From Trachythela sp. YZ-2020 (lineage: Eukaryota > Cnidaria > Anthozoa > Malacalcyonacea > Clavulariidae): a stretch of 64,000 nucleotides of DNA. The translations under genes were made by a program, and so were the position numbers. How positions within the stretch are numbered: position 1 is the stretch's first letter; every line of letters starts with the position of its first letter. The stretch spans positions 3,222,501 through 3,286,500 of the forward strand of contig JADLSH010000199.1 of the NCBI GenBank assembly GCA_016169945.1, given 5' to 3'. The notes below the pieces were generated by a model that saw only the letters and a program-made list of their open reading frames with translations, did not search any database and was not told the origin of the DNA. This document shows positions 12,316 through 24,000 of this stretch, piece after piece.

Positions 12316-13330
12316 TTGATTCGGTCTTTAAAGAATCGAGTTAGGATCTATAACGTAGGCTAGGAAGGGGTGGACCATTAGATTTTTGAGAGGGAGATTG
12401 GAAGATTTCAAAATAAAAATTCCTGCAGGTCTTGAAACAAGAAAAAAAATTCGCACAGGCAAAGTTCGAAGAAAAGAAATTCGTACAGGGATTGTGTGGG
12501 GAAAAGATCTTACAAGAGTAAGTTACAAGAGTAAGGTATGAGTCATGGCGTGTTGTTAAAATATGTATTAAACTTGTATGATTCGTATCATGTAATTTTT
12601 TATACTTTTGTTAAGTTTGCAACGTGCCAAAATATGGAAGGCTGGAATGTATTGTGCTTTCTAGTTTTTTACTTCATAAACAGCGGACTTAAACACACTT
12701 AAATCGCATTCGTATTTGGTCACCATACTTAAGATGATATGCTGAACAGAACGTTTGGGATTCTAAAATACACTTCTGTTATTTTGAATAACCATTTGTC
12801 CTGTCTATGAAGAACCACACTTGGTTTTTGGAAATAAGAGAATGTATAAAGAATCGGTCTTTTGGATTCTATTATAAACTATGTCCCGTCTCCTGAAACA
12901 GTATGGACACGTGGTTTCCATTCCTGCATTAAGTATGTATAAGGTTTTGATTTAACGTATTTTAGCGGAGAGAATTTTGTCATGTCATTTCTATTATACA
13001 ATGGTTCCATTTCTAAGGTTGTGACTGACTCGGGACATCATGTAAAGTCCAGTGATGCATGGTCGATCTGTCTTAGCCTTTCAAAGAATCGAAAGGTTAA
13101 ACACCTGTCTTTAAACAGCTGTCTTGTTTTTTCATTGCTGTGTAAAATTGCATTATCGAGGCAATTCTTCCAACTCCCCCCTCAAAAATCTAATGGCCAC
13201 CCCTAATACGCCTAGCAAGGCCGTTTGCCATTAAGGCCGCGTCGCCTGTTCGGAATGAGCGATCTATTCAAGTCAGGTGAGTAATCAGTCGCGCGGATAC
13301 GCCATAGCCCATGAAAGTTAAATGTACAAA
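12316..13330. other. Copy A upstream intron, unrecognised
   Basis: No gene or clear repeat. A short stretch near 13,219-13,280 aligns with about 62,440-62,500 upstream of copy B, so it is part of the duplicated block. Confidence 0.4.
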
Positions 13331-13665
13331 TGTAATTAAAAACGCACAAGTTGTAACAAATCTGCAGCAGACTTGTACCAATGCTGTTTCAACAACTTGT
13401 TATCAGGATGTGTTCGCACTGCTTGTTCCCAGCTTGTTGACAAGTTGTCAACGGCTTGTTGACAACTTGCTACAAGGTTGTTGACTCGACAGACTTGTTA
13501 TACAAATTGTTCCAACAACTTGTTATCGCCCTGCAATTCAACAACTTGTTAATAAGTTGTGAGTCACAACCTTGTAGCAATTTGTTAAGATGACAATATT
13601 CTAACAACTTGTTGACAATCTTGATATAAGTCTGTTGCGAACACATCCTGTTGAAAAGTTGTGAG
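13330..13665. repeat. ACAACTTGTT-rich palindromic repeat
   Basis: Many inverted and direct copies of ACAAGTTGT/ACAACTTGTT. The same family occurs at 21114-21450 (near full length) and 26155-26290, with a short end at 41900-41960. It probably represents a TIR element with a palindromic interior. Confidence 0.75.
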
Positions 13666-14197
13666 ATTTTTACGTCATATCCTTGCTTGAGCTAAATCCG
13701 CTCGAATCTGAGTGTGACTGCACAAACCCATCACACTAGTGCGTAAACACACACACAGTTCATGTTCAAACTTGTTCGCTTCGTCCGGTGAGGACAAAAA
13801 TACCATTTTGCACATACAATATACAAATCATTTTCTTAGAAATACAATTCGAGGAAAATATAGATCATTAATTATTTATGTCATAATATAATTTCCTTCA
13901 TGTTATAATTTCCTATCATGTTTTGTATTGACACGTAGCAAAAGTGAAATTGTTGAATAACCCGAAGTCTAATACAAACTTCTGCAATCACAATATAATA
14001 GCAAGCAAAATATTTAGGTGAATTCTTAGAATTAAGCTTATGCATTAACAGCTTTGTCAAATTAAAGAGACAAGATAAAATATTGTAATACAATAAATGT
14101 AAACAAACGTGATAAACGCAGTACTAAAGTATAATTATAAATTTCCTCTTCCGTTTTTAAAGTGCATGTGAAAAATTAAAGCCTAAAGTCCCTAAAG

Positions 14198-14285
14198 GGC
14201 TGTGGCTTCTGACTTTAATATAAGCGAAGGCCGAAGAGGTTTATAAAACACAGACTGGTCTATATATTCTAAGTATTACGATATT
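14198..14285. other. Conserved non-coding block, copy A
   Basis: This 88-bp segment has one mismatch with 63147-63234 upstream of copy B by my manual alignment. It lies in the 5' region of both paralogues and may be untranslated exon, promoter or enhancer sequence. Confidence 0.6.
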
Positions 14286-14288
14286 CTA

Positions 14289-15077
14289 CAGGGTGTATAA
14301 AAGAAACGCAGTCCTCGCTTCAAATGTAAATTTTAGACTACTAGAGTAAAATGTTCATGCCTTGTTTATATTCGCGTAGCCATTCACAGCCGATAATAAT
14401 TGATACTAATATATTTTTATCAACCAAGCGATAAAATTGAACATTTTTGCAATGAATCATCAAAACCAAACAACTACGGCTTTCCATGCACTACATTGAG
14501 TTCATTTACAAACTTTACATGCTTTAAAGGTGGTTTAAAGGTGGTTTAAAGGTGGTTTAAAGGTGGTTTAAAGGTGGTTTAAAGGTGGTTTAAGCCATGG
14601 TTCAAGCATGAACCAACTTGCCAATTTCTGTTTACATTGCCGTGCGATCGATGGCGTTTGTGTCGATAGTCTCGATAATGGACGTAAAATTGTTTTACGG
14701 TAATTTGTGGATTGGATTTAGGGGTATCAATAAATAAAACTATCGAATATCTTCTAAAAATTTATTAAATTATCCTTAATCCTTTTTCTCGTGTGTCAAG
14801 GACAATATTGAAGTTCAAACAACAAAATTCAAGAATTTGACACGCGACTATAATGGAATATAAACATTAATTGCATAATTATGCGGCATCTAAAACTGAT
14901 AGGTTATACAAACTTTTTTCTTGTTCAGTTATTACTTGCACTAAGGACACCAATGACGACTTGTTCGAAAGAGAAAAGAACAGGCTTTAAACAAAGACCT
15001 AAATCACGTTATATGGTCCAGTATTCCGAAAATTATTAAGTATAATTATTAAGACTCCGTTTTTTTTATACACCCTG
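14289..15077. mobile_element. IS630/Tc1-like element inserted at TA
   Basis: Begins CAGGGTGTATA and ends TATACACCCTG with TA on each side. The copy B equivalent (about 63,235) is uninterrupted, so the insertion came after the duplication. No transposase is left. It contains the 11-bp tandem array at 14523-14593. Confidence 0.85.
14523..14593. repeat. 11-bp tandem repeat, six units
   Basis: Six head-to-tail copies of GGTGGTTTAAA with almost no variation. Confidence 0.95.
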
Positions 15078-15778
15078 TATAATAGTTTACCTGCAGTTTG
15101 AATTGGCGGTTGGCAGGTACCTGTAAATATATCTTCAGGAACCAGAAATCACGCTATATAGGAATACACTCGTCGCCCCATCTTCTCAGCTTTAAAAGAA
15201 AAGAGATTGTAATTGTAAAATTGTGTAATAATTATATAAAGTTTCATTCAACATAATCGTAGGCTACTTGCAGACATTAATATCCATAATTATGACCCTG
15301 AAAAAGTGAAACAACAAGTACGATCGTACCACTGGGACCAGGAACTGGCCGAGTTTGCTCAGCTTGTGCAAATCATGAACTTCTCGTAAAAGGTTCAAAA
15401 TCTTCGAAATTGCGAATTAACAAATACTTACTCGTTGGTCCATGACTGCACAATTGTGTTAACAACAATACAACTGACATGTCTTTGTTATGGTTTGCGT
15501 TTGTCTGTGAATATTAATGATATATATATTTTTCTTCTACGCGTACAGTCAAGAATTGCTTGTACGTTGCCCCTAAATCGAAAATCGACGAGGAAGTACT
15601 GTATCGCTTAAAATGATCGTGTCAAATTTCATCTCGATTGGACTCGAAATGACGGAGCCTTATTAGGGTTTTTTCGAAGAGCGTCGCTCCCCTAACAAGA
15701 AGAAGATTATAGCAGCGATTGGGGACCAGTTCCTGGTCCAAAAATATCGATCCTGTTTCATGACTCTATCATTCTACT

Positions 15779-16395
15779 TAGTGGTGGGCGATACCACTAC
15801 CACAGTATAGAGACGACCAGTAGGGCCACTCGGCGATGCAACATGTAGCAGGCTTTTTATGCAAAAATATGCAGTTTACTGGCCAGGAATGTTAGTCCAG
15901 CTTGCTTATTGGCCAGAAAAAGCAATTGACTGGCTGCCAATGCGTAATGAGCGGCCACACAAAATTTCAAATGAGTGGCCCTACTGGTCGTCTCTATACT
16001 GTGCCACTACTAAAGTATCGATACTTTCGATATTCACAATTCAAAAGATGGTATCGATACTTTTTTAAAATATCGATGTTTTCGATACTTGTCATGTGAC
16101 CGGATTATGTTTAATATTTAATGTTACATGAAGTTCTTCGTTTAGTTCTTTGCCAAACGAGCATGCAGTAACAGCTTTTCACAGCGGTTTTTTTTCCACG
16201 TTTTTCTTTTTCATGCTGGAAAATGGCAGAAATGTTAAATTAAATATAAAGACTATTAATCGTTGTGGTACGAACATATTTAACTAGTGTATGAAGTACT
16301 TTGTCTACTGACCAGTATCGGTATCGAAAAAAAGAATCGATAAAAAGTACTCGGTATCGTATCGAAATCGATATTCGCAGTATCGCCCACCGCTA
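15779..16395. mobile_element. TIR element with TATCGATA-rich interior, host of a nested element
   Basis: Ends TAGTGGTGGGCGATAC and GTATCGCCCACCGCTA. The interior is full of ATCGATA-like words. The 203-bp element at 15801-16003 is inserted close to its left end. Confidence 0.65.
15801..16003. mobile_element. 203-bp TIR element (family 1), 7-bp target duplication
   Basis: TIR CACAGTATAGAGACGACC at both ends. CCACTAC is exact at 15794-15800 and 16004-16010. The same family and length occurs at 27020-27222 in inverse orientation. Confidence 0.9.
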
Positions 16396-16468
16396 TAAAT
16401 ATTATTTCTACTCACGGTTTCGTTTCCCTATGCATAATATATGTGTGCAACAGGATTTTGTGGTCGCC

Positions 16469-16687
16469 ACTTGTTTCCATCTACCAAACTGACGTTACGT
16501 AATTTTTTCAACTTTGAAGTAAAGTTAAAAACTTGGTAACTGACCCTAACCCTAAAACCTACCCTAACCCCTAACCCAAAACCTAACCCTAACCTAACCC
16601 TAACCAAATTGATGAACAAAAATCAAGAAAAACAAATATGAAAATCGGAAAAATTGCGTAACGTCAGTTTGATAGATGGAAACAAGT
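16469..16687. repeat. Inverted-repeat element enclosing telomere-type repeats
   Basis: Arms of about 35-40 bp (ACTTGTTTCCATCTACCAAA and a near inverse) flank degenerate CCCTAA units at 16541-16605. Confidence 0.8.
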
Positions 16688-16994
16688 GAAAACCGGATTT
16701 TGTTCCATTCTGCAACAAGCCTGGTCCTGTTCCATTTCCACGCCACATGACACCTAAACAGGCTAAACTTGTTTTCGAGGTCATATTACAAACAGGTCAT
16801 TTTCCTGGGGTTAAGATAAAAGGCGGATACGGACGGACGGATGAGTGACGGACGGCTTCTGTTGTCATGAAACGCTATTTAAAAGTCATATCCGCGTTTT
16901 ATTATTTTGGTATAAAAAACGCTTCTCGTGCCTTTAAAAGTCATATCGGCGTTTTACCCTTTTGGACAAAAAAAGGATAAAACGCGGATATGGT

Positions 16995-17165
16995 ATAGGA
17001 AACTCTTCTCGATATTACCATGCACTCGTTGCACAAAGCTCATCAACTCTTATACAAATTTGAACAAGCTCAAAGTTGACGAGTGTGCATGAGAGTTTAT
17101 GCGAGTTGGCGGTCAAACGCAAGCGAAAGTTGTGGCTTTCATCAACTCTCATCCTCGTTTGAGCG
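16995..17165. repeat. GAGAGTT repeat family
   Basis: Repeated CATGAGAGTT, CAACTCTCAT and GGCGGTCAAACG words, shared with 36510-36790 and 46628-46770. Confidence 0.65.
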
Positions 17166-17178
17166 GGATTAGCTTTAG

Positions 17179-17408
17179 CATAGAATAGGAAATGACTAGA
17201 AGGGCCACTTGAGGCCGAACCTTTGAAGTTTTTGACGCTGCGCATGTCGCATTACGCATGTTCATTATTCTAGCCAGTCAATTGCATTTTCTGGCCAATA
17301 AACACGCTGAACTGGCTGGTCCGCCATTATTCTGGCCAGATAACTGCATAAAAATAGGGGGTCACGTTGCACTGCTGAGTGGCCTTTCTGGTCATTTCCT
17401 ATTCTGTG
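17179..17408. mobile_element. 230-bp TIR element (family 2), 7-bp target duplication
   Basis: Ends CATAGAATAGGAAATGAC and the inverse. GCTTTAG is exact at 17172-17178 and 17409-17415. The interior resembles family 1 in part (TGGCCAATAA), and the family recurs at 49504-49739. Confidence 0.9.
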
Positions 17409-18029
17409 GCTTTAGGCCAAAGTTTAATACAAATAATACGATATCTTAAATGAATTTAATGCTAACGACCTTGTAGAATTCTAACTGACTATACAAATAT
17501 ATGTGCTAAAACCCTAATTATGAAAATTATCTGTACATGCATTGTCTCTATCAATTTGAGAACAAACCTCAGATAAAAGATGATTTCCTAATGATTCTGT
17601 AAAGCCCCCTTTCCACTAATTTTAAATTAACTTAAAATTAATGTATAAACGGGAAAGTATAAAACACAATCTAAACGAAACAGCAGAAACTTCGCATGTG
17701 GAATGCTAAAGCTATCCCTCAGAGCCAGGATGGTCATCTTGATAAAAAGTAATGTGGTTAAGCTTATCTACAGTATTCATACAATTTGAACACTCCAACT
17801 TTAAACAACCAAAATATACCCTCCATTTCAACCAATGCCACGTCGGACTTTTGGTCGAGACATCGGATCTTTATGAGTCTTACCACGCAGCAGATACATG
17901 CAAAACTTAACACGCAAAAGATTTGTATTAAATATGAAAACTATTTTGCAATTAATGGATCTGCCCCTACAGGTTCCAGAGGTTGATTCTATAAATAATA
18001 AGCAATCCTGATGCCATCTGCCCTGTATC

Positions 18030-18900
18030 AAAGCCTTATTTCATGTTTTCCATACGTTTAATTTTCACATCAACATTGTTTAATTAAACTCTGTGAAGTG
18101 CGTATATTAATGAGGTTATGCAATAACCAAGGTTAACAGCTAGGTAACCATACCTCGATACGTCAGCACGTCACGTGACCGAGGGGGGTATGTAACAGGA
18201 GAGCGGTCGACGTTTGGCATCAGTTACCGTTGTGTGCTAAGCGCGCAAACATTGTAGGAAATAAAACTTTTTTTCGATCTTCATGACTCGTGTTAAATTT
18301 CCACCAATTCCTTAATTGGTGTGAAGGTGTTAGCTCTTGAAGGGGTGGTCAGCTCAAGATACCACTTGCATGGATCTTAACCTGAGTCCAAGTAACAGTA
18401 GTCGCCCCAGGCCACCCCTCGGTCATCAGGGCTAACACCTCACCATCCAAACGGGTAAGTATGGTGAATGAAGGTGTTAAAGGTTATAATAATTGCGAGG
18501 CTATATTGAGGACACTCGGTCGAGGTATTTCATTCACTCCCTAAACTTCAAGAAAGAGGAATAGAACATGGAGATTTAAGATATAAACTTTGTTGAGAAG
18601 AGTTTATCTTACCTGCATTGGTCTAACTTTTTCTTGTTCTAAAGAAGTAAGCATATTTTCTGCTTCGCTCTAAACCCGAGATGGGACCTGGGATCCATCT
18701 ATATTTTACCCATGAATCCATGATTTGTGAATTTATCAAAAAAACAGTTTGAAGATGAAATGTTTTAATTTCCAAAACAATTTTATAGTTACAAAACACA
18801 TACTACTGCTACCTATCCAATTAAAGGATGTATAACTTCCATATCAAAATGGATTTTAATAGAATACCGATCACTGCAATCGCAAAACTGAAAACTTGAA
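18030..18900. other. Intergenic, unrecognised
   Basis: A GTGTTAGCTC...GGGCTAACAC weak inverted pair around 18,325-18,440 and a CACGTGAC word at 18,172. No coding signal. Confidence 0.3.
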
Positions 18901-18919
18901 TATATATAACTTTGAGCAT

Positions 18920-19101
18920 CAGTGGCGGAAATTTCGGTGGGGTGGGGGGGGGGCGACCGGCCCCCCACCTTTACGGAAAATTGACAATTTGTCGGAAATT
19001 TTGACCTAAAAACAGCCTATTTTTAGTGTAAATGGGGGATTTGTCAGCAATTTAGGAGGCTTTGGCCCCCCCCCACCGGAAAACGTGAATTTCCCCCACT
19101 G
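18920..19101. mobile_element. hAT-like MITE
   Basis: Ends CAGTGGCGGAAATT and AATTTCCCCCACTG. Flanks TTGAGCAT and TTTAGCAT form a decayed 8-bp duplication. Confidence 0.65.
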
Positions 19102-19646
19102 TTTAGCATATTCAGATCTCATGCGTAGATTGCTACGTTTTTCTTTTAAAGACCATGTAAAGTCCATTCTGCGCATGTTCTATGGGGGGTCCCGCGATGT
19201 AAATAATGCCCAATGCCCATCGGGACTTTACATCACCTTTAAATTTAAAGAGGAACAAAAGGTGAAAGCTGGGCGTTACTTAGGGAGTGTATAAAAGACT
19301 GTGAAAAGATTTGCTACCATTTTTATCACCTGCTTTGTGTCGTTGCACGCATAGTGCAATCGGTTATGCGCAGAGTTTATACAACGTGTGTTTATCCGAC
19401 TATAACGTAGGTGAACTTCTGGGTTTTGCATTTTTATCTAGGTTTTCTCGTTAAAACAGAGTTATCAGGATATATAACTTTATTTTTTTGTTGTCATTTT
19501 ATTTCCGATAAAAAGCTAAAATATTTTTTCAGTGGAAGTATCGCAGAATTACAGAATTTGCCGTGATTTATCTAACTAAAACCTAGATCCCAGACTCCAG
19601 CGCGGTAGAATTCAATATGGCGGCCAGGGTGCCATTCCCATGTTTA

Positions 19647-20160
19647 AGGGAGCGTTCATAATTTATAGGTAAGGGGGCTATGGGGATTTTGCATTTTTAG
19701 AGAATAGTTTTTGGATAGCCTCCCCTTCACCAAGATATATTTTTCAGTGACCCCCCAAAAATACTGATTTTGAATACATACCTATTTTCATGACCCTCCT
19801 CCCCCTCAACTATAACACATTGAAAAAGATTTGCTTTTAATTGTTTTTATTCTGTGCTTGTGAAAAGTCCAAAAACTGTATATAAAAATATCAAAATATG
19901 CTTTTTGTTTGTATTATAGACAGTATTCAATTGCAAAATAACATAACTTTACTGAAGAGTGCTGTTCTAGCCCAGAACATTTTTAACCCTTTCATTACGG
20001 AGCTATTCCTTGACAAGTAAATTCATATGGCATTAGCCAGAGTAAAATACTAAAGTGGCCACTGCTGTACTTAATGGATAGTTTATTGATTTCGGTTGTT
20101 TTTAAAGACCCCCTACCAAATCCCCATAGCCTCCCACCATATAAATTATGAACGCTCTCT
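19647..20160. mobile_element. TIR element, about 0.5 kb
   Basis: Ends AGCGTTCATAATTTATA and the inverse, with the inner inverted TATGGGGATTT. Flanking TAA suggests a short target site. No coding sequence. Confidence 0.65.
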
Positions 20161-20164
20161 AATT

Positions 20165-20640
20165 GGTATTTATTTATTTATTTAACTTCGCCATTTACAT
20201 TAAGGAATGGCAGGGTGACCACAACAGTATAAAACCAATTACTGTGGCCCCTTTAGTTACATGTTAACTTAGATACAATAGTCAATAAAGTTAATTTAAG
20301 ATATTAAAGGCAACAAGAGAGCGGACTGGGGAGTAGCAAGGTTTTGAGCGGTATTACATTTCAAGCAGATCGGTTTCCATGTCCGGGGATTTTCAGTTTC
20401 ATCAGTTTATATTTAAAGCAATAGTGTAATATTCAAGAAGTAGTGGTTTAAATCGGATTAAGCTTAAAGACTGATCTCTCAATTCATCAGGTAGAATGTT
20501 CCATACTCTTGTTACTCTGTTGATGAATGAACGCTGATATATAGCCGTGTTACATTTTCTATTACGGAACAGAATGCTTTCCGGATTGTAGCCTGTGCCA
20601 CAGCCTTGCGGCTCTCGTTTTTCTCTTGTTGCCAAAATTT
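20165..20640 (-). mobile_element. Non-LTR retrotransposon 3' end
   Basis: The minus strand encodes the end of ORF2 (RSFINRVTRVWNILPDELRD, SLSLIRFKPLLLEYY) then a 3' untranslated region with a TAAATAAATAAATA tail. Classic 5'-truncated CR1/Jockey-like insertion. Confidence 0.85.
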
Positions 20641-20911
20641 CGTGCCATTAATGGCTTGCAACAAAAATTACAAATAATTGAAAAGTTATAAATCTACACT
20701 ATCTATTATTTTACTTTTTTCATTCACTGTGCCCGTGTGCGATTGGGGGTGACGTTGTAAAATTACCATAAAAATCACATAAAACGTTAAAAACATCCCC
20801 TTATCTATATAACTACAGCGTATAAACTACAGTAAATTTACCCATAAAAATATCCCTTATCTATATGAACATAGCATATAGTAGTAAAAAATAAATAACT
20901 TTCACAATTTC

Positions 20912-21054
20912 TTATGATTCCAACCTGTTCGTGGATGAATTACTTGTACCGTCCAAAGTACGGAAATCTGCATCCATCTTTAAACAGCCTTTGCTTTCAT
21001 AATGCTCCAACAACGCTCTCCACATACTGCAAACACCAATCAAGTTTGCATTGC
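20912..21054 (-). CDS. HELZ2: Copy B exon 41: C-terminus and stop codon
   Basis: Joins in phase to give [28 protein letters not shown], the usual end of UPF1-like helicases (GN...L...W..LL.HY...G). It is followed by a 23-residue hydrophilic tail and TAA at 20912-20914. A LINE 3' end begins about 270 bp further on, so the untranslated region is short or contains it. I saw no clear AATAAA before it. Confidence 0.93.
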
Positions 21055-24000
21055 CTAAAAGAAAGAGGCGGATTTAATGGCGAAGACTACATAAATTTTT
21101 GTAAAAACGAGAAGAAGCACACACGTAAAAACGCACAACTTGTAACAAACCTGCAGTAGATTTGTTCCAATGCTGTTTCGACAACTTGTTATCAGGATGT
21201 GTTCGCACTGCTTGTTCCCAGCGTGTTGACAAGTTGTCAATGACTTGTTGATAACTTGCTACAAGGTTGCAGTTGACTCAACAGACTTGTTACAAGTTGT
21301 CCCAACAACTTGTTATCGTCCTGCAACTCAACAACTTATTAACAAATTGTGAGTGACAACCTTGTAGCAACTTGATAAAATGACAGCATCGATACAACTT
21401 GTTGACAAGCTTGCTACAAGCTTGTTGCGAACGAGCTTTTGACGTGTGTAATATAAAACATATTTTGAGTGTTGGGTGCCATTATAGGAAGTGCTGAACA
21501 ATATTCAAGTATCTAATGATTGAGGTGTTAGAATGACTAACTTATAGATGACACTACTCTAAGTGGATCCACATCGGGCAAACTAAAAAATTGCTTGGCC
21601 GCGGTGGGAATCGCTTTACCGACTGAGCTACGAGGTCAGGTCGAGTAGGTGATATTTCGAAACTGAGTCTAGTTCCTTCGATATCTGTATATATGTTATA
21701 GTCTAATGATTGTGGTGGTGGTAGAACTCAGGTTAATTATTTGGTAGAGCATTGGACTTGCAAACCAAAGGTCGCCAGTTGCATGACCCCGTTTCGATTG
21801 CGCATCCGGCATCCATTTGTGTTTCACATACAGTACAGTATAGCCACAATAGAACTGTCATTAAATATTTTTTTGTATTAGCATATTTTTTCTACTGTGT
21901 AAACGGGAAAATAAAGAAAGGTACACATAAGGGAATATATTTTCTCATTAAAAGCACAAACTAATGTTCCTCGAGCAACATTTTGCATATTCAAATGATG
22001 ATTGAACAGTTGAAACTTCGATATGCATATTTTAAATCTTCCAATCTCAGCTACATGTTATGATTCAACTGCAATTTTATCCCGACGCAGAACGTGTCAT
22101 TTGGATGTGCAGTTGACACTACAAATTTGCTTATTCAACTACAGTAGAACTTCTCTTACCAATAATACAAAGGCCTCGCTTAGCCCTGGTCAGAGCAACG
22201 TTAATTTGATGTTCATCTGTTACAAATCCGAGATGTTCTTTCAACCATGATCGCGAAGGATTTCTTTCAATTTCTCTTTCGGGAAGAGACCGTACCAATG
22301 ACAAAATGACGTAATTCTTTTCACTTCCTATTGGCAAGAAAAAGACACCTGTTGAACAGAACATCTACTATGCCACGCGAATTTAATGCAGATGTTATTA
22401 TGAGAATTGCCGTCCACAAAGATATTTCATATTAAACTTGACGAGTTAAATTCAACGGAAATTCGACATGTAAAACAGGCCTCAAACGAAGACAAAAAGC
22501 TTCTGAATCCTTTCTTAACACACAGTTCAAGTTTTTCTTAATTATACCCATGTGTGAATGAAATACAGGGTGTCCCAAAAAAAAGTGACACTATAGAAAT
22601 TATCTCATTGTTCTTAAACCGCTCTTAAACGCGCGTGATTACACACCTGGGAATTTAATAAAATTCGGTATTAGGGTAAATTGTGTTACAACAAATACTC
22701 GTTGCTCTGTAGTCAATTGAACCATTGTTGTTACTCCAACTGATCGTATGATTTACATGTAATTTGATTTTTATGGTAATAGGAGTTATTTTAAATTCCA
22801 GAAGCAGAAGTTTATGCACCTGTGGGTTTAGCATAGTGCTCAGGCATTAAAATTATAACAATAGGATAATTTCTATAGTGTCACTTTTTTGGGGGACACC
22901 CTGTACAGGGTGTCTCAAAACAAAATGACCCTTTAGAAATCACCCTTTTGTTGTTAAACGCACGTGAACCATGTTTACTCGAACTGAAATGCTATTAGGA
23001 GCATTTTAAATTCCCAGGAGCATAAAATTTTGTGCTTAACAAAGATATTTTAATTTCTAAAGGTGTCTTTAGTGAGCATAGTGCTCAGGCATTCAAATTT
23101 AATATAACAATAGGATAATTTCTAAAGTGTCAGTTTTTTTTGGGACACCCTGTACAATACTGTACAGGGTGTATAAAAAAAAACGCAACCACTTAATATT
23201 CTAAGATATTCACTTTGTTTTCAAGCACAATAGATTTTAATTTAGGCCCCTGGGAATTTAAACCATTGCACAAATCAGCTAAACTAATAATGGTGCAGCT
23301 CACAACCGAACACCGAATTTTCATAGTTTTACAGTACAACCGAAATCAAAACACAACTGAAGTGCAAAACCTTTTTCGAGCAAGATTTCCTGATCGGGAC
23401 CCTCCTCACAAAGCGACAATCTTGAGGAACGTCAGGAAATATTCGAGTGAAGGAACGAGCCTTAATCTCAACAAAGGTAATTCTGGCAGGCGAAGAACAG
23501 CACGATCGGAGGAAAACATTGCCGCTGAATTCCCAGGGGCCTAAAATCTATTGTGCTTGAAAACGAAGTGAATATCTTAGAATATTAAGTGGTTGCGTTT
23601 TTTTTGATACACCCTGTAGACCTGACTTGTTTACATTTTGCTGGCAGGCAAATTCCGATTATACAGAAGATTATGGTTCTCCATTGTGATTCAACAATGC
23701 ATATGACAATAACGAAATTCTCCTGGGAGCTATAAAAGACTTTTGCCTGCCAGAAAAATATAAACAAGGCAAGTGGTCTATTAAATAAACAGTTTAAGTT
23801 GATCAAAATTGTAAGTTAAAAAACCCGTTTGGCCATAGTCCCTATAACACAGTGTCTGGAAACGCATCTAAAGCTTTTGTTCTATGTTTTTGTTCATGTT
23901 TGTGCACCTTCACGCTCTGTAAACACATTGTTCTCTCAGCGTAATGAAGGAAGCAGCCAATAAAATCCCTGCAGCTGAATATTAACATTTGTAAAACAAC

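Noticed and set aside
23215..23289. Longer start of the transposase ORF at 23215
   Set aside because: The first 25 codons lie mostly in TIR-derived sequence; the family's usual start MVQLTT is at 23290.
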